In this document: piece by piece, positions 10,561-21,639 of the stretch
Numbering within the stretch: position 1 is the first letter of the stretch
How the letters are laid out: each line of letters begins with the position of its first letter
Source: Chrysoporthe austroafricana
Taxonomy: Eukaryota > Ascomycota > Sordariomycetes > Diaporthales > Cryphonectriaceae
Assembly: GCA_001051155.2 (NCBI GenBank)
Contig: JYIP02000007.1
Location: 4,156,342-4,220,341 of the forward strand
DNA: 64,000 nucleotides
Reading direction: 5' to 3'
The notes under the pieces: model-generated
Seen by the model: the letters and a program-made list of their open reading frames with translations, nothing else
Told to the model about the DNA's origin: nothing
The model's database searches: none
Translations under genes and position numbers: made by a program

Positions 10561-11413
10561 TCACCAGACATCCAGGCGCTTTAGATTATTGCTGCCATCG
10601 GCGTCCGTCCTTGGATGCAGCCGGGAGACATGCCGCTGGATTTCCGAGTACGTCACGAAAGGCTTAGAGCGCATAAAGACGGTCTGGGCGAATCTTGCGA
10701 ACATGTACTCTGGTGCCTTGGCTTCAACGGCGCCGTCTTTGACAGGCACGTTGCGAAACTCCGCGGCGAACTCCAGCGCAGCATCGTCCGGGACCGTCAA
10801 GACGTGTATAGGAAACGACGGGCAGTCCTGCTGACCCTGCTTCGGCGCCAAGCCGAAGACATGATCATCCCAGACAGAGTGTAGCGCATGTATAGGGTGT
10901 TGCAGGTCTAGTCGATGGTGCGGTCACCGCGGCCACAGACCGTCATGCTGTTCTTGAGGAACCAGCTGGTCTAGGCTACCGGCACGAGATGGGCGTTATG
11001 GATGGAGTAGGATGCGCTGGAGAGAGCGCAGCGATGACCTCGGAGAGCCGTATGAGAGGACCTGTCGGCGGTGGCATCGTCGACTGCGGGGCGGGTATAG
11101 AGTTTGGGAGGCTTGCCAGCGTTAGTCCGATCTGGTTCTGTCAGGGGATCACTTTGAACCTGACCACGAATGTCTGGGTCCGACCGCGATTGTAAGGAGT
11201 ACGGGCCCCATCGTAAGGGCGCAAAATGGGCATGTGGGAACTGCCAGTCCCGAAAGGTCGGTACAATCGGGTATGGTTGGTCGCAGAGAGGGGGAGACGC
11301 CTGGTGCAGGAACAATAGTCGAGGTCGAGGTCGAGGTCGATTTGGATGTGCGATCCGCGTGAAACCAGTAGTCCTCGGCCAGAAGCAACGCTTTCGGCCC
11401 AAGAGTCATTCAC
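10561..11413 (-). pseudogene. HNH_2-type endonuclease, broken
   Basis: On the minus strand the order of motifs matches fungal HNH_2 (PF13391-like) proteins: RGHRCALSSASYSIHNAHLV (Cys then the first HNH histidine, about 11.05-10.98 kb), TSWFLKNSMTVCG, then CNTLYMRYTL, and in the next frame ALHSVWDDHVFGLAPK (about 10.89-10.84 kb). The downstream body is a clean 96-codon frame (FPIHVLTVPDDAALEFAAEF, then EYMFARFAQTVFMRSKPFV). Two TAG stops interrupt the HNH core, and a frameshift separates NTLYMRY from LHSVWDD, so it is a relic. The family call rests on motif order, not on a search. The N-terminal region (11.41-11.1 kb) has a Thr/Ser-rich frame with a CAG/GTC-type repeat. Confidence 0.5.
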
Positions 11414-12380
11414 TTCCTTACGGCCGGAGCGAAAAGGCTTTAGCAGTTTAAAGATGACCTCTTCATGAAACCCCCAGAGAAAAAACCCGTATCAGGCTTT
11501 TTCTTCGCTGCCGGCAGGTCCTAGATTGCGTAGAAAGCCTGTAGAGCCTTTGAAAGGATACCTGGAGCTGTCCAGGGGAGGGAGCGAGGTAGATCACCTG
11601 GGGATGCCCCTCGGGTCTGTTTTGAGACCATATGAGGGATATCTTTCGTCATGGAGTTACACACATGACGGAGGCTGTTCTACAATATCAGCCCCGAACA
11701 CCTGAATTGAACCGACAAGGAAGTTGCCTGAATACTGGAGGCCCTGAAGCGGCCCAAAAGTAGAAGCAACCTGTCTCTGCAAAGTAGTAGTTCGGGGGGA
11801 GTAGCAAGGCGGAGGCCATATTATTATCATGTCTTAGCAACGAGATGGATCCTTGAGCGGTGAAAGTGAATTCAGTCAAGCCAACCCCTTTTGCTTTAGC
11901 CTCTGGATCTGGATCTGCGCTACCACTGTAGCAAGAGTATTCACGCGTGACTACATGCCAAGAAGCATCTCGATGCAAAACTCGTATGAGAAATGTTATC
12001 TCAACGCCGGCCGGGCTATCGTCATCAAGAGTAACGGTATAATAAAGAGAAATTAATAAGTTTAAGCGGACATGCTTCTGGGTGCCCCTCTGTGTAATAC
12101 ATAGTCCGAAATAGAACTGCTGCTGCGTCCACGGCTGTAGATACGTAGCTAGCTGCTAAAAGATTGTTGATAGAAACAATGGCTGTGCAACCACTCTATT
12201 CCTCTAAGCTTTAGGATATTACGCCATACTATTACTAACATGCTTTGAGTGCCAGTGTTGTGGTGGGCAGTGCATATCATTAGAGGGCCTCCCCGCTGTA
12301 TCTGGGCCTATAAGTAGATCGACCTTGGGCCCCAGCCCCTTTTACGTTCGAGGTGAGAGTGATATAGCGTTCTCTGTTCT
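11414..12380. other. no supported gene
   Basis: A 96-codon minus-strand frame (11688-11978) lacks recognisable motifs. The rest is AT-richer intergenic sequence in which I see no gene, RNA or clear repeat. Confidence 0.5.
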
Positions 12381-12384
12381 TTGA

Positions 12385-12585
12385 TTAACATCTGGCCAGA
12401 TGCAAAGCATCGTCGAAATATCGATCTTCCTTGTATGCGCCGTGGATGTGCGATAGATCTCTCGTCAATAGCTCCGCAAGCCAGGTTGGCCGTGGCCTTG
12501 TCTCGACGTCTGCTTCGATGACGACGTGCCTATCTACTGTAGTTTTGAATTGCCTGTCAATTCTAGACGACATCTGGTCAGGCAA
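12385..12585 (-). pseudogene. short coding remnant, family unknown
   Basis: A 66-codon frame (SRIDRQFKTTVDRHVVIEAD, WLAELLTRDLSHIHGAYKE, ending FDDALHLARC) has normal protein composition with no low complexity. No upstream continuation is visible. It could be a last exon or a relic; I assign no function. Confidence 0.5.
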
Positions 12586-12599
12586 TAGGTATATTCTAT

Positions 12600-15500
12600 T
12601 TGCATAGCCTAGTTCTTTCGCCTGTCTGCACGCACGCTTATACTATTCGAGCCTACTGCCCAGATCTAGTGGTTGGCGCTGAAATGCTAATACCAATCTT
12701 GGCTCACTAGCTGCGCTCTGGATTGTAGTTTCCTGAAGAACGAATGGTCTGCAGCCTCCACACCAGGTACAGAGCACTGATGCAAGCAATTTGCTGCTGG
12801 GAATAGCCCTTGTCGCTGGTCACCGATGGCCAACGTCGAGGAGGCTGGGAGGAAGATTCTGAGTCTTAGCTATCCGTCCTCACTGGCACACAAGATGCTT
12901 AGCAATACATATCGGGCGTGGAGGGCCCCAAGGAGAGCCCTTAATAATGGCGACTGGTGGCTAGTGCTGTGGAGGCACCGGTGGTCAGTGTCGAGGGGAT
13001 CCGAAGAGGACTTCGAGACCATCCTCTCTCTCCATAACACAGTGAGTCCATCCCGTCAGAATTGATGCCTGCAGGACCCAGATGCCTCTGCCAGCCGGAG
13101 CGCCACCCCTTCCCCTTCCCCTTCCCCTCTCCAAACTATTCCCCGTCCCAGCCTACCCAGGAACACATAAAGGTGGTCAACTGAAACGATCTATTCATCT
13201 GACCTGTCTTTCCTCTCATTGCTCGCCTCCTCTCGCAGACATCATAGATGATGACAACAGTGGCGAGCAGGTCGCATTTTCTACTAGCGGCAGAGTTCTC
13301 CCTTGGCGACGGACTCCAGACGATGTTCTTGGTCGCCCGACGCCAATCATATCGCCGCTTCGACCGCGGCGAGCGGTCCTGTGAGCTCAATGGCCATAAT
13401 CGAACAGACAAGATGGGACAGCGAGATCAACCTGATCGAGCACGAGGCCCTGACACGATCAGGCCGCTTTCCCAGGAGCGGCGGCGACCAGGCCGTATGG
13501 TCAAGATCGGCGGTGAGTAGACTGCATTTTCCAACAACCGGGAAAGTCAGGGCCGACAAGAACTTGTTACGCCGGTCGATGCTCTTCGCCTCCGTCAGCC
13601 GCCTCCGCAGCACCACCACCGCCAGCGAGGGCCACCCCCCCCCCTTGGGGCGAGGTCTCGTCACCGCCGCGACCGGCCCCGCCCGAAATAGCCAGAATCA
13701 GCCCTGAAGAAAGATGATTATATCGCGACGAGTCCGTCTGTTTATTGCTGCTTAATCTAACTCGTTCAGCAGGGAGGGCCGAGGTAGCAGAATACCTGGC
13801 TGCAACTGCCCGCAGCCGCGCCTTGCACGACACCGTCACAGCACTCGCCCCCGCCAACCGCCTGCGAGTCCGCGGACAGGCTGAACGCACCATGAGGACA
13901 CTAGCCCGACCGCCCACGCGAACCATGTACGTGTGGACAGAGGCGCCATGTTTGGTCGGCTTCGTACGGTCGGTTTTCTCGGGTCCGAGGAAGTATTCCG
14001 GCTCGCTGGTGGTGGCCCTCGCTGGCGGTGGGCGACGGTCGAGGACACGGGCGAGGAGTGCAAGCTAGTGTTGGCGGTGAGGACGGGTCTGGGAATAAAG
14101 GTGTGTAGGGGTGGGCAAGGGGGGCCTTTTAAGGTTCTTGTATACACCTAGGATCAAGCTACAGGACGGATTCAAGCTTCAACTAGCATTCGAAAGAAGG
14201 GTCGTCTTAGAAGATGTTGCTGCCAGGCTCATTACCTTTACTTTTGCCCAAGCTACGCAGAAGATCTTGGCCGTGTCAAGCGCCAGATACCTATCTGCCG
14301 AGCTGTCTACTAAACAATTTATGGATTGAAATATCACTCAAATTTTAATTGTCGATGTACTGAGTCATCTGCTTGCTATTCTCATGTGCGAGAGCCTTAT
14401 GAGTGGCAGACATCCACGGAGCTCTCCGGCCCCATAACGCACCGCCTGAGATGGCAGACCAGGCTAGATGTAGAGCCAGGGCTCTAGGGATGGATGTCTT
14501 TCTTGACACATCCTCCGCGTCTCGGACTACAGTTCCTTCGACCACTTACTTACTCTAAGAAATACCGTCCTATCAGGCCCATCTAGGCTGCAGTAGTGGT
14601 ATGGTGATAGCTGGGGTACGAGGTCTGCGGCGTCACAATGCACGAGGCATGCACGGCATTTGACCCCAGAGAAGGCTGTGGTCTTGGTAGAAGGGAGAAG
14701 GCTGTGGCCTCAGCTGGGCGTCTGGCTAGCCTCACCACGTGGACGCCAGCGCTCTCCTAGTTCGACCAGACTAGGCAGGCGATGGCTCTCCATCAGCTGC
14801 CGAGGCTGGGCAAAGATAGATGGACAGAATGAGCGAAAGGTTGAAGGCTCTAGTGGAGCGCGGGATGACTGACCAATGTTCCACAGAAAGAAAAATAAAG
14901 AAAAGAAAAGAAAAAGAGGGACGCCGGCCTAGTTAGTGGCGGGTGAGACCCGCGCTCTTCAGGAGGATGCCGAATAGGCCTTGGTGAGAAGACCTTGGGT
15001 ATTTCGAGTCTAGGTTCCCGCTGAACGACGGGATTGCCAATATAGCTTTATGTCTTTCGATATCCTGATTTGTGGACGTGTTAATGTAGTTGCGTTTCGA
15101 TATGAAATCACAAGGACATTGAGACTTCGAAAGATATTGAATCCTCACTTCACGAAGACGAGAAGGAAAAAAGAAAAGGAAAAAAGAAGAAGAAGAAAAA
15201 AGAGATCTTAAGATAATCTTTTACCTCACTTTATCATCCAGGAGAAGCGCGCCCTGCTGGCCGCGGGAGGACAGGAGGAGGAGGGAAGACATACCATCCG
15301 CCACGACAGGACACCACCGTGCGCTGCCCCCCTGTCGCGCCAGCGGTGCCAGCTCCCCACAAGCAGTATTTGGCCCCCACCGTGCACGATCACCAACTTT
15401 CCGCAGGGTCCCGCGGCTCAACGTCGCGTGGCGCGTATCTGACAACCTCAGTCTTGTTAGATCACCCACATAAACACCATTCCACCCTCAACCGAGAGTC
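12600..15500. other. no supported gene; purine-rich tracts
   Basis: Overlapping frames at 13.08-13.71 kb and 13.57-14.15 kb are GC-driven and lack domains. A possible short plus-strand exon (MAIIEQTRWDSEINLIEHEA from 13390, followed by a GTGAGT donor at about 13513) could be real but has no partner exon that I can identify. A/G-only tracts occur at 14885-14922 and 15160-15203. The TTCGAAA words near 15.05-15.14 kb resemble those at 4.8 kb. The last 250 bases contain the presumed promoter of the DUF7924 gene. Confidence 0.5.
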
Positions 15501-15509
15501 GAGCTCGCC

Positions 15510-17216
15510 ATGAAGACCCGAGGCGCTCACTCCCGCGCGAAATCCATCAAGCCAGATGCTGTCCCTAGAAGCGAAGGCTAGTATTGCCAAGTGCGCGTGG
15601 CCCCAGAGATGCTAACACGCCGCTAGGGCTTCGACGCAGCAAGAGGCTCCAACCTGCAGATGACGACCCTTCCCGAGCTTCACCGAAAGCATTGGCGCGT
15701 GCGGCCGAGAACACAACTGAGAGTGGCCTGCCCTGAGCGAAACGAGGCCGAACAACGAGCCAGGCCGGCACGCGAAGGCCGCCCGCTGCCGAGCACGCCC
15801 AAGCAGGCCTGTCTTCAGCGGACGGGACGGCAGGACAGCCCAGCAGCCCGAAGCAACCGCGCACCGCAGAGGCTCCATCCGACGATGCTCTTCCTCCCCC
15901 CTCAAAACGCCGACAAGCACCCCTTCTGCGCGAGGCGGCACAAAGCGCGGACGCCGACCATCCAGTCGCGTTCTGGGCGCGAGAGAACAGGTGGCCCCCC
16001 GGATACGGCGACCCGAGCCCCATGGAGCGCCTGCTTGCGAGGAAGAAGTCAGCGCCGTCTCTCCGCCGCAAGCGGTCAGATTCGGGCCTGTCCGCGGCCA
16101 GCTCTCTCACACCAAGCGACCAGAGGCCGAGGGAGGAAAAGAGTGCGCCGTACAGAGATCCCCGGTACGAGCTCGTGCTCGAGACCAAGTGCGTCTTTAT
16201 GACCAAGTCCGAGCTGGGCATCTCCCAGGAGAGCAAGAACCTCTGCCAGACCCTGCTCGAGAAGGAGCAGCCAGTCCCTGGTGATACTCTATTCCAGGAC
16301 CATCTCTTCGATGCGACTTGCGAGATGGTTCGGAACAGAAACGAGGCCAAGATCATCCAGGATATTGCTAGACTGCTCGTTCCTTCGGCCCAGTCCCTGG
16401 CCGTCCATGGCGCCACGCACCTGAAAAATGTCATCGAAAGCGTCAACGAAGGCTGGAACAATTCTATCCCGCTCACCGGCGTTCGCCCGCAGCCCGACTT
16501 TTCTGTAGGGTTCAAGCGCAAAGCCTTTACGAATAACCAACTCGAAAAGATATCGCCAGTAATCGGAGATTCGGCTTCTGGAGACCAGTCTTACTTCTTG
16601 GCTACATATTACATGTATTTCCCATTTCTGACATGTGAGGTCAAGTCAGGCGCTGCAGGGCTCGATATAGCAGATCGCCAGAATGCTCACAGCATGATGC
16701 TTGCAGTACGGGCTATCGTCGAAACTCTTCCGCCTCGTCAAGCGCGAAGCGGAAGTCCACAGGCAGATCCTCGCCTTCTCCATCTCGCATGACGACAGGA
16801 TGGTACGAATCTATGGCCACTACCCGGTGATTGATGGGAAGAATACCGAATACTACCGCCATACTATCCATACATTCGACTTTACAGTACTTGACGGCAA
16901 GGAAAAATGGACTGCGTGTCGGTTCACGAAAAATATCTACGATATTTGGATGCCGGATCACTTCGAGACGATCTGCTCGGCTATCGACCAGCTACCATCG
17001 ATGGTGGACCTCGACGTCCCGGCGCTCTCCGAGGCCACCGGCGTCTCCCAGCGTCTGGAGAGCCATCACCTGGCATCGCCAGAGGGCGGCACCGCATTGC
17101 TGCCTGTGGATGAGGATGATCAGTCGAGCAGCGCTGTCCAGGTGGCAACTCCGGACACTTCATTTTTGAGACCGGGGCCTCCCAAAAGGAGGAAGAATCC
17201 AGTCAAGAGATCGTAG
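15510..17216 (+). pseudogene. DUF7924-family protein, one stop and one frameshift
   Basis: Exon 1 is 15510-15576 (MKTRGAHSRAKSIKPDAVP). An intron at 15577-15626 follows (donor GCTAGT, an unusual GC donor; branch GCTAAC; acceptor CTAG), joining in phase to LRRSKRLQPADD. The frame then runs to 16792 except for a TGA at about 15736, consistent with a CGA-to-TGA change. Family hallmarks are VAFWARENRWPPGYG, MERLLARKKSAPSLRRKRS, TPSDQRPREEKSAPY, VNEGWNNSIPLTGVRPQPD and CEVKSGAAGLDIADRQNAHS. At about 16720-16723 one extra A shifts the frame; the next frame continues LFRLVKREAEVHRQILAFS through GHYPVIDGK, LDGKEKWTA and a basic tail RRKNPVKRS. DUF7924 proteins are fungus-specific, multicopy and of unknown function; the EVKxG motif is reminiscent of PD-(D/E)XK nucleases (inference). 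With only two lesions it is either a recent pseudogene or an intact gene with two errors in the assembly. Confidence 0.5.
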
Positions 17217-17375
17217 GAACGGAGTTGTGTTGCCAATATGTAGCTAGAACTAGTCGAACCCACGGTGCGCAACCTAGCCTTGTTTCTGATCCTTTGCGAC
17301 CCAATACCAGAGTTTCATGATGCGTGCCGCCCCTTGACCGCCCGAAATGCTGATGCTCGTCTTCCGCCCCCATGA

Positions 17376-18581
17376 TCACGGGGTGGAACCGGCGCCCGCG
17401 CGCTGCTGGTCGGCCTGGAAGAGGCGCGCAAGGTTACAAACCTCCGCTAGGTCGGCCAGCCGGATGGTGAGGACAGGGCGCCTGTAACATTTCATTGCCC
17501 GGTTAGCAGGAATGCACTCATGCCGATCAAAGCAGATAGGGGTAGAGGGAGGGGGCAAGGAAGGGCTAGCATTAATTGTGAGGCCCGAGTACGTACCGAT
17601 CGCGGTGCTCAGGACGGCGGGGCCGCACGTAGGCGGGCGGCAGCGAGGTCTCCTGTTGGACAACAAAGTCGGATAGGTAGATTGGGACGTCGCCATCGAC
17701 GGCACCAGGACCGAAAAAGCGCGTCCACGGCACCAGGTCGACAGCTTGAGTCTCGTCGTCCATATCCCTACCCACCAACTTTATCTCGCCCCACTTCAGG
17801 GGCAAGCCCGACATACTGATAACGAGGACAGTCTGGATCCGCTTGGTATCGCGGAGGTAGACCTCAGCTTTCATCTGTACATGATTGCGCGGCTCTGATA
17901 CAGCGATCTCCGTGACGAAGGTAGGCGGAACCTTGAAGTTGTAGGCGTAACCATTGTCCGGCTCCATCTTCCAATCGGCCGAAGAAGGAGAGATGCTGGA
18001 GTCTCCAGTCTCATGAATGCGCCGTATGGTCTGGACCAATTGCTTGCCGTGGTCCGCGTCCTCGATCTGGAGAAGGGGACTTGCTTCGTCGAGGCCCGAC
18101 ATGATGGTCTTGTTGATTTTGCGGGTGATGAACCCGTGCTCGGTTGAGATCATGACGAGGTGGATGTGAAGCAGCCCGGTGGACCGCTCGTACTGGTACT
18201 CGATTCTGTACGGGGCTGTTTCGTCGATTTCGCCGAGGGCGTCGCAGAGTGAGCGAAGCTGAATGGCTGGGAACTGGAAGTTGACATTGAGGTAGTCCAG
18301 GCCGCGCTGCCTCAAAGACCAAGCTTCTATGTAGAACTTCCCACCGGGCGATAGAGCACTGATCACGTACTGCACGGGGTCCCACGGGCCATCCTCTGGC
18401 TTGTGGCTGGCATCGCCAGGGCCCAAGCGAGGCGATCCCGTGACCTGCGCTGCCTGCTCCTGCTTCACCTCGATCAGCATCCCAGCTTACCACAGCGGCA
18501 GAACCCCACACGTGTGCCCATTGGAGGGGTTGGGGGGTGGTGGTTCTTTCTCCCACTTACCGGACATTCATTGTGTTCCAT
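17376..18581 (-). CDS. PD-(D/E)XK-like (Uma2-type) domain protein, three exons
   Basis: My model has exon 1 at 18581-18561 (MEHNECP), an intron at 18560-18460 (GTAAGT, branch CTGAT, AAGCAG), exon 2 at 18459-17597, an intron at 17596-17482 (GTACGT, branch TGCTAAC, TTACAG) and exon 3 at 17481-17376. All joins are in phase and give 329 residues. A shorter start MLIEVKQ at 18480 would read through the first intron. The central block, MEPD (Asp175) ... PPTFVTEIAVSEP (Glu191) ... KAEVYL ... IQTVLVISMS, fits the D...ExA..S pattern of Uma2-like/restriction-endonuclease-fold proteins common in fungi. The usual second acidic-x-Lys lysine is not obvious, so activity is uncertain. Exon 3 adds a basic/hydrophobic tail (PVLTIRLADLAEVCNLARLF). 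A frameshifted paralogue lies at 8.5-9.4 kb. The fold is inferred from motif pattern only. Confidence 0.5.
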
Positions 18582-18941
18582 CGCGTCGTCTACCGCGATA
18601 GCGGGAGGGCTCTGGTGGGTGTTGGGGATGACAGAAGGGTCCTGGAGGAAGAGGAGAGCGTTCTCAAGGACTGGAGTCCTGTCTTCTATTATATATAATA
18701 AGGCGAGGACCCACCTGGTGCAGTGCTCGAGCCTTCATGAGGGCCGTGCACCCTCAACCCCTACTAGCGTGTTCTCGAAGGCATGGAGGCAGGGTGTGCA
18801 CGGCCCTCGTCACTGCACCCTCGTCACTGCAGTACAATCCTTCACGTGGCTTCCACGTGGCTGTGGACAGGGTTGTTGCTGGGGGAGGGTCCCCCAATCT
18901 ACCCTGCTGTCCAAGCCATTGATTGGCCTTGTCGCTGTCCA

Positions 18942-18978
<37 letters not shown>

Positions 18979-19430
18979 CACAGAGCATTCTCTCTGCTGC
19001 TACTGCTGCTGCGTCCCGAGAGTTACATTATGAGGGGAACTCGCCCTGAGCGGGCTCTGATTCACAAATAGAAATATTACATGCGAAGAAGAGCGTCCCT
19101 GGAGAGAAAAAAAAGGGAGTGGGTGTCTTGCCCCTTGGGGCAAAGCCTAAGGCCATCTTGTAGCATGTCACCACTATGCCTACTGCTCCACCCATGACAG
19201 ATCGATCTGCAAAACGGTTCGGACCGGCCCGAAATGCAACCCCGTCCAGGCACGTCAAAAGTAAGACGAGGATACGGATGGCAGCCTTCTCTCCGCCCTC
19301 CGTTCCCCCGCCGGCCTCTCCCCCACCACCACCACCGCTCTGCTGCTTCACTTATAAATCTTTGGACCTGTCAGGGCTGCCTATATAGTCATATGCTGTG
19401 GCCCGTACGGGTGTGGACAATCGGAGAGGG
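18582..19430. other. no supported gene; CA microsatellite
   Basis: A (CA)n tract at 18943-18971 runs into TATATACAC. Small direct repeats flank it: GCACGGCCCTCGTCACTGCA and CCCTCGTCACTGCAG overlap at 18797-18835. A TATATATAATA box at 18692-18704 could belong to the divergent gene ending at 18581 but points to no ORF. Nothing else is visible. Confidence 0.5.
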
Positions 19431-19433
19431 CGA

Positions 19434-19763
19434 TTAGCACTCTCCGCCTCCGTGCACCTCGTCCCCAGACAGGGAGTGTGGTAGTAAGTCTTTTTGTTGC
19501 TGCCTAAAAGTCTGCTTGAGCCTGTGTAGCGAGTTCAGGACTCGAAGGACATGATTTTCCCCTGGCTTGAATCCTATAGTATTTTCTTCTGGGCATGCCA
19601 CCAGGAAGTCTGCCAGGCCATCTGGAAATCTGACGAGGACTATTTTTTTTTTGGCCCCTCGAAATTGCCGCTCAGAAAGGCTGCGGTGACTATGTTGGCC
19701 CGGATCTAACATCTGCGACTGGGAATCTCTCTTATGCAACAGCAAACAGACACACTTGGTCAC
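19434..19763 (-). CDS. possible small ORF, family unknown
   Basis: A 109-codon frame whose second half (KIVLVRFPDGLADFLVACPE, NTIGFKPGENHVLRVLNSLH, RLKQTFRQQQKDLLP) looks like coding sequence. Its end, HSLSGDEVHGGG, is encoded by the 24-base segment also found at about 3.05 kb. The first half overlaps a solo LTR on the opposite strand, so only the part downstream of about 19.65 kb is plausible. It may be a retroelement or host fragment. Confidence 0.5.
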   Translation of the reverse strand: MTKCVCLLLHKRDSQSQMLDPGQHSHRSLSERQFRGAKKKIVLVRFPDGLADFLVACPEENTIGFKPGENHVLRVLNSLHRLKQTFRQQQKDLLPHSLSGDEVHGGGEC

Positions 19764-20092
19764 AGACGCACTTGATCACATAACGACGGGTTCGAGGGTT
19801 AGGATCACTTAGATCACCAGGAGCACGGCAGCGACCCAGACAGGGGAAGGCCCTGTATAATCCAGGAATGAAGTATTATTTCCTACTGTCAGATAGATTT
19901 GGTAGTTGCTCTCCAGTCGTCAATCTATGTACAGTTTCCTCACACAGCTGTAGCTTTACAGCCGAAAAGCACTTGCACTCGAGCAACCGCTTGTCGTATT
20001 CCCGTACAGGAAGACCGATCAACTCTACTGCTCTTGCCTAGTATAAACCCACTGAGTTACTTGCTACTTGTGAAGCAGCAGCGCTTATTACA
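19650..20092 (+). mobile_element. solo LTR, family A
   Basis: Shares with the 39959-40447 LTR the blocks CCCGGATCTAACATCTG (about 19700), ATTTCCTACTGTCAGATAG and CAGTCGTCAATCTA (about 19880-19925), TTGCCTAGTATAAACC (about 20034), and the terminal GCGCTTATTACA ending at 20092. The right border is clear; the left border is approximate because the first 60 bases have diverged. No target duplication can be recognised. A plus-strand frame continues beyond the LTR to 20321 (RASSAAAVRWTTLKEEEARN), which might be the start of a deleted internal region. Confidence 0.5.
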
Positions 20093-20321
20093 CACGAGTT
20101 CTCCGGTAAGGGGGCGAGCACTGCACCGGAACTCCAGAGTTACGGAAGAGACTCCAATCAGAGCATCCAGCGCAGCGGCTGTGCGTTGGACGACGTTGAA
20201 AGAGGAGGAAGCACGCAACGGAGTCAAGTTTGTGCAAAAGGAGAACGGAGCGGCTGACCTTCTGGCATTCAAAGACCGGACGGTCCTATATTGCGGCGGC
20301 CGGGGAAGAAGACGTAGTTAG

Positions 20322-20900
20322 CTACCCGGTATGCCTTTTGCCGTGACTAGTTAGAGGGCCGGGGCAGGTCGGGACGCTGCTCAGGGACACTTGGAGATAC
20401 TTGAGGGCGACTGGGGCCCAGTTGGGTAGATCTGGAGACACTTGAGGGAGGGTCAGGCAAACTCGCCGTCCCGGCGCCCTGTCTGCCCTAGAACTGTGCG
20501 ATTCCCACTCGGACCCCCCCCCCAACTCCTGTCCCACGGCACCCAATGGGAACAGGTGGGACCCGGGACTAGCACCGCCTAGGAACGGGGGCCTGAGCCT
20601 AGCAAATCAGTCTCGGGTGGGCGAACCAGCCTGGGGGAGGTGGCAGAAGAGCTTAAAAGGGCAAGCTAGCTTGAAAAACTTAGGCGCAGCCTAGAACGCC
20701 TGAGGCCTGGAGATTGGGAGTGGCTGAAGACATTTGGAAGCACTTGAGAACGGCTGGAGATGGCTGGGGGGGGGGGGCTGGGGCCAGCTCAGAACCTGGA
20801 GACTAAGATACTTGGGGATATTTGGAAGCACTCAGGGATGTCTGGTGGTGCAGGCCATCTTGAGAGGAGCTTGCCAGCCTGAGGTGGGCAAGCCAACCTG
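20322..20900. other. no supported gene; G-rich low complexity
   Basis: Sequence dominated by GGAGACTTGGAGG-like words with homopolymers of C or G (20514-20523, 20767-20776). It grades into the minisatellite that follows. No open frame here is credible. Confidence 0.5.
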
Positions 20901-21530
20901 AAAGAGGGGGGAGGGGGAGACAGCCAGCCTGAAAGGAGAGAGCAAGCCAGCTTCAAGGGGGCTTGGGAGCAGCTTAGGACGCTTGAAGCTTGGAGGTTGA
21001 CGATGCTTGGGTGTCTTTAACGACATCAGACATGCTTGGGGATGCTTGGTGCACGCTTGAAGGACCTGAGAAGGCCCGAGGACACTTGCTGGGGAGGCTT
21101 GAGGGTGGCCTGGCATGTCTGACACGCCTGAAGCTTGGGGCTTGGGGGCCAGCCTACGGACGCTTGGAGCTCTAGAAAGGCAGCTGAGGGACGCGTGGAG
21201 ACGACATGGGGGGGACGCGGGGACGCTTGGAGACACTTTGAAGGGCAGGACAGCTTGGAGGGCCTGGGGGTGGCCTGAAGCCCGGTGCTTGGGGGGCAGC
21301 TTGGGAGGCTCTGGGACGCTGGAAGGGCGGCTTAGTGGCGCGTGGAAGGACTTAGCGACACGTAGGGAGACACCTCGACAGGCAATACAGTCTGAGGATA
21401 GCCTGGCATGCCTGAAGCCCAGTGCTTAGGGGGCAGCTTGCTGGCGCCTGGGGCGCTGAAAGGGGCCATAGGGACGCTGGAAGACCCCTAGAAGACGCGT
21501 CGGTACGCGCTGGGACGCGCTGGGACGATG
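20900..21530. repeat. degenerate minisatellite, period about 136-151 bp
   Basis: The word GCTTGGGGGCCAGCCTACGG at about 21137 recurs as GCTTGGGGGGCAGCTTGGG at about 21288 and GCTTAGGGGGCAGCTTGCTGG-like sequence at about 21424. Each is preceded by GGCCTGRMRTG...CCTGAAGC and followed by GGACGCTGGA-like sequence. Divergence between units is high, so the array is old. The strand asymmetry (G over C on plus) keeps one plus-strand frame open (21115-21429), which I do not regard as a gene. Confidence 0.5.
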
Positions 21531-21639
21531 CCTGCCGCGGCCCAGAGCTCAACCGAAGAAGCGAAGTGTAGTCGAGTCCGTGCTGACGCCAACATAGTGA
21601 CGAGGACAAGACCATCACCAGCTCCCCAACCTGGCCAGG

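Noticed and set aside
13080..14150. Overlapping open frames on both strands
   Set aside because: No motifs and no consistent exon pairing; the best plus-strand piece (13390-13513) has no partner exon.
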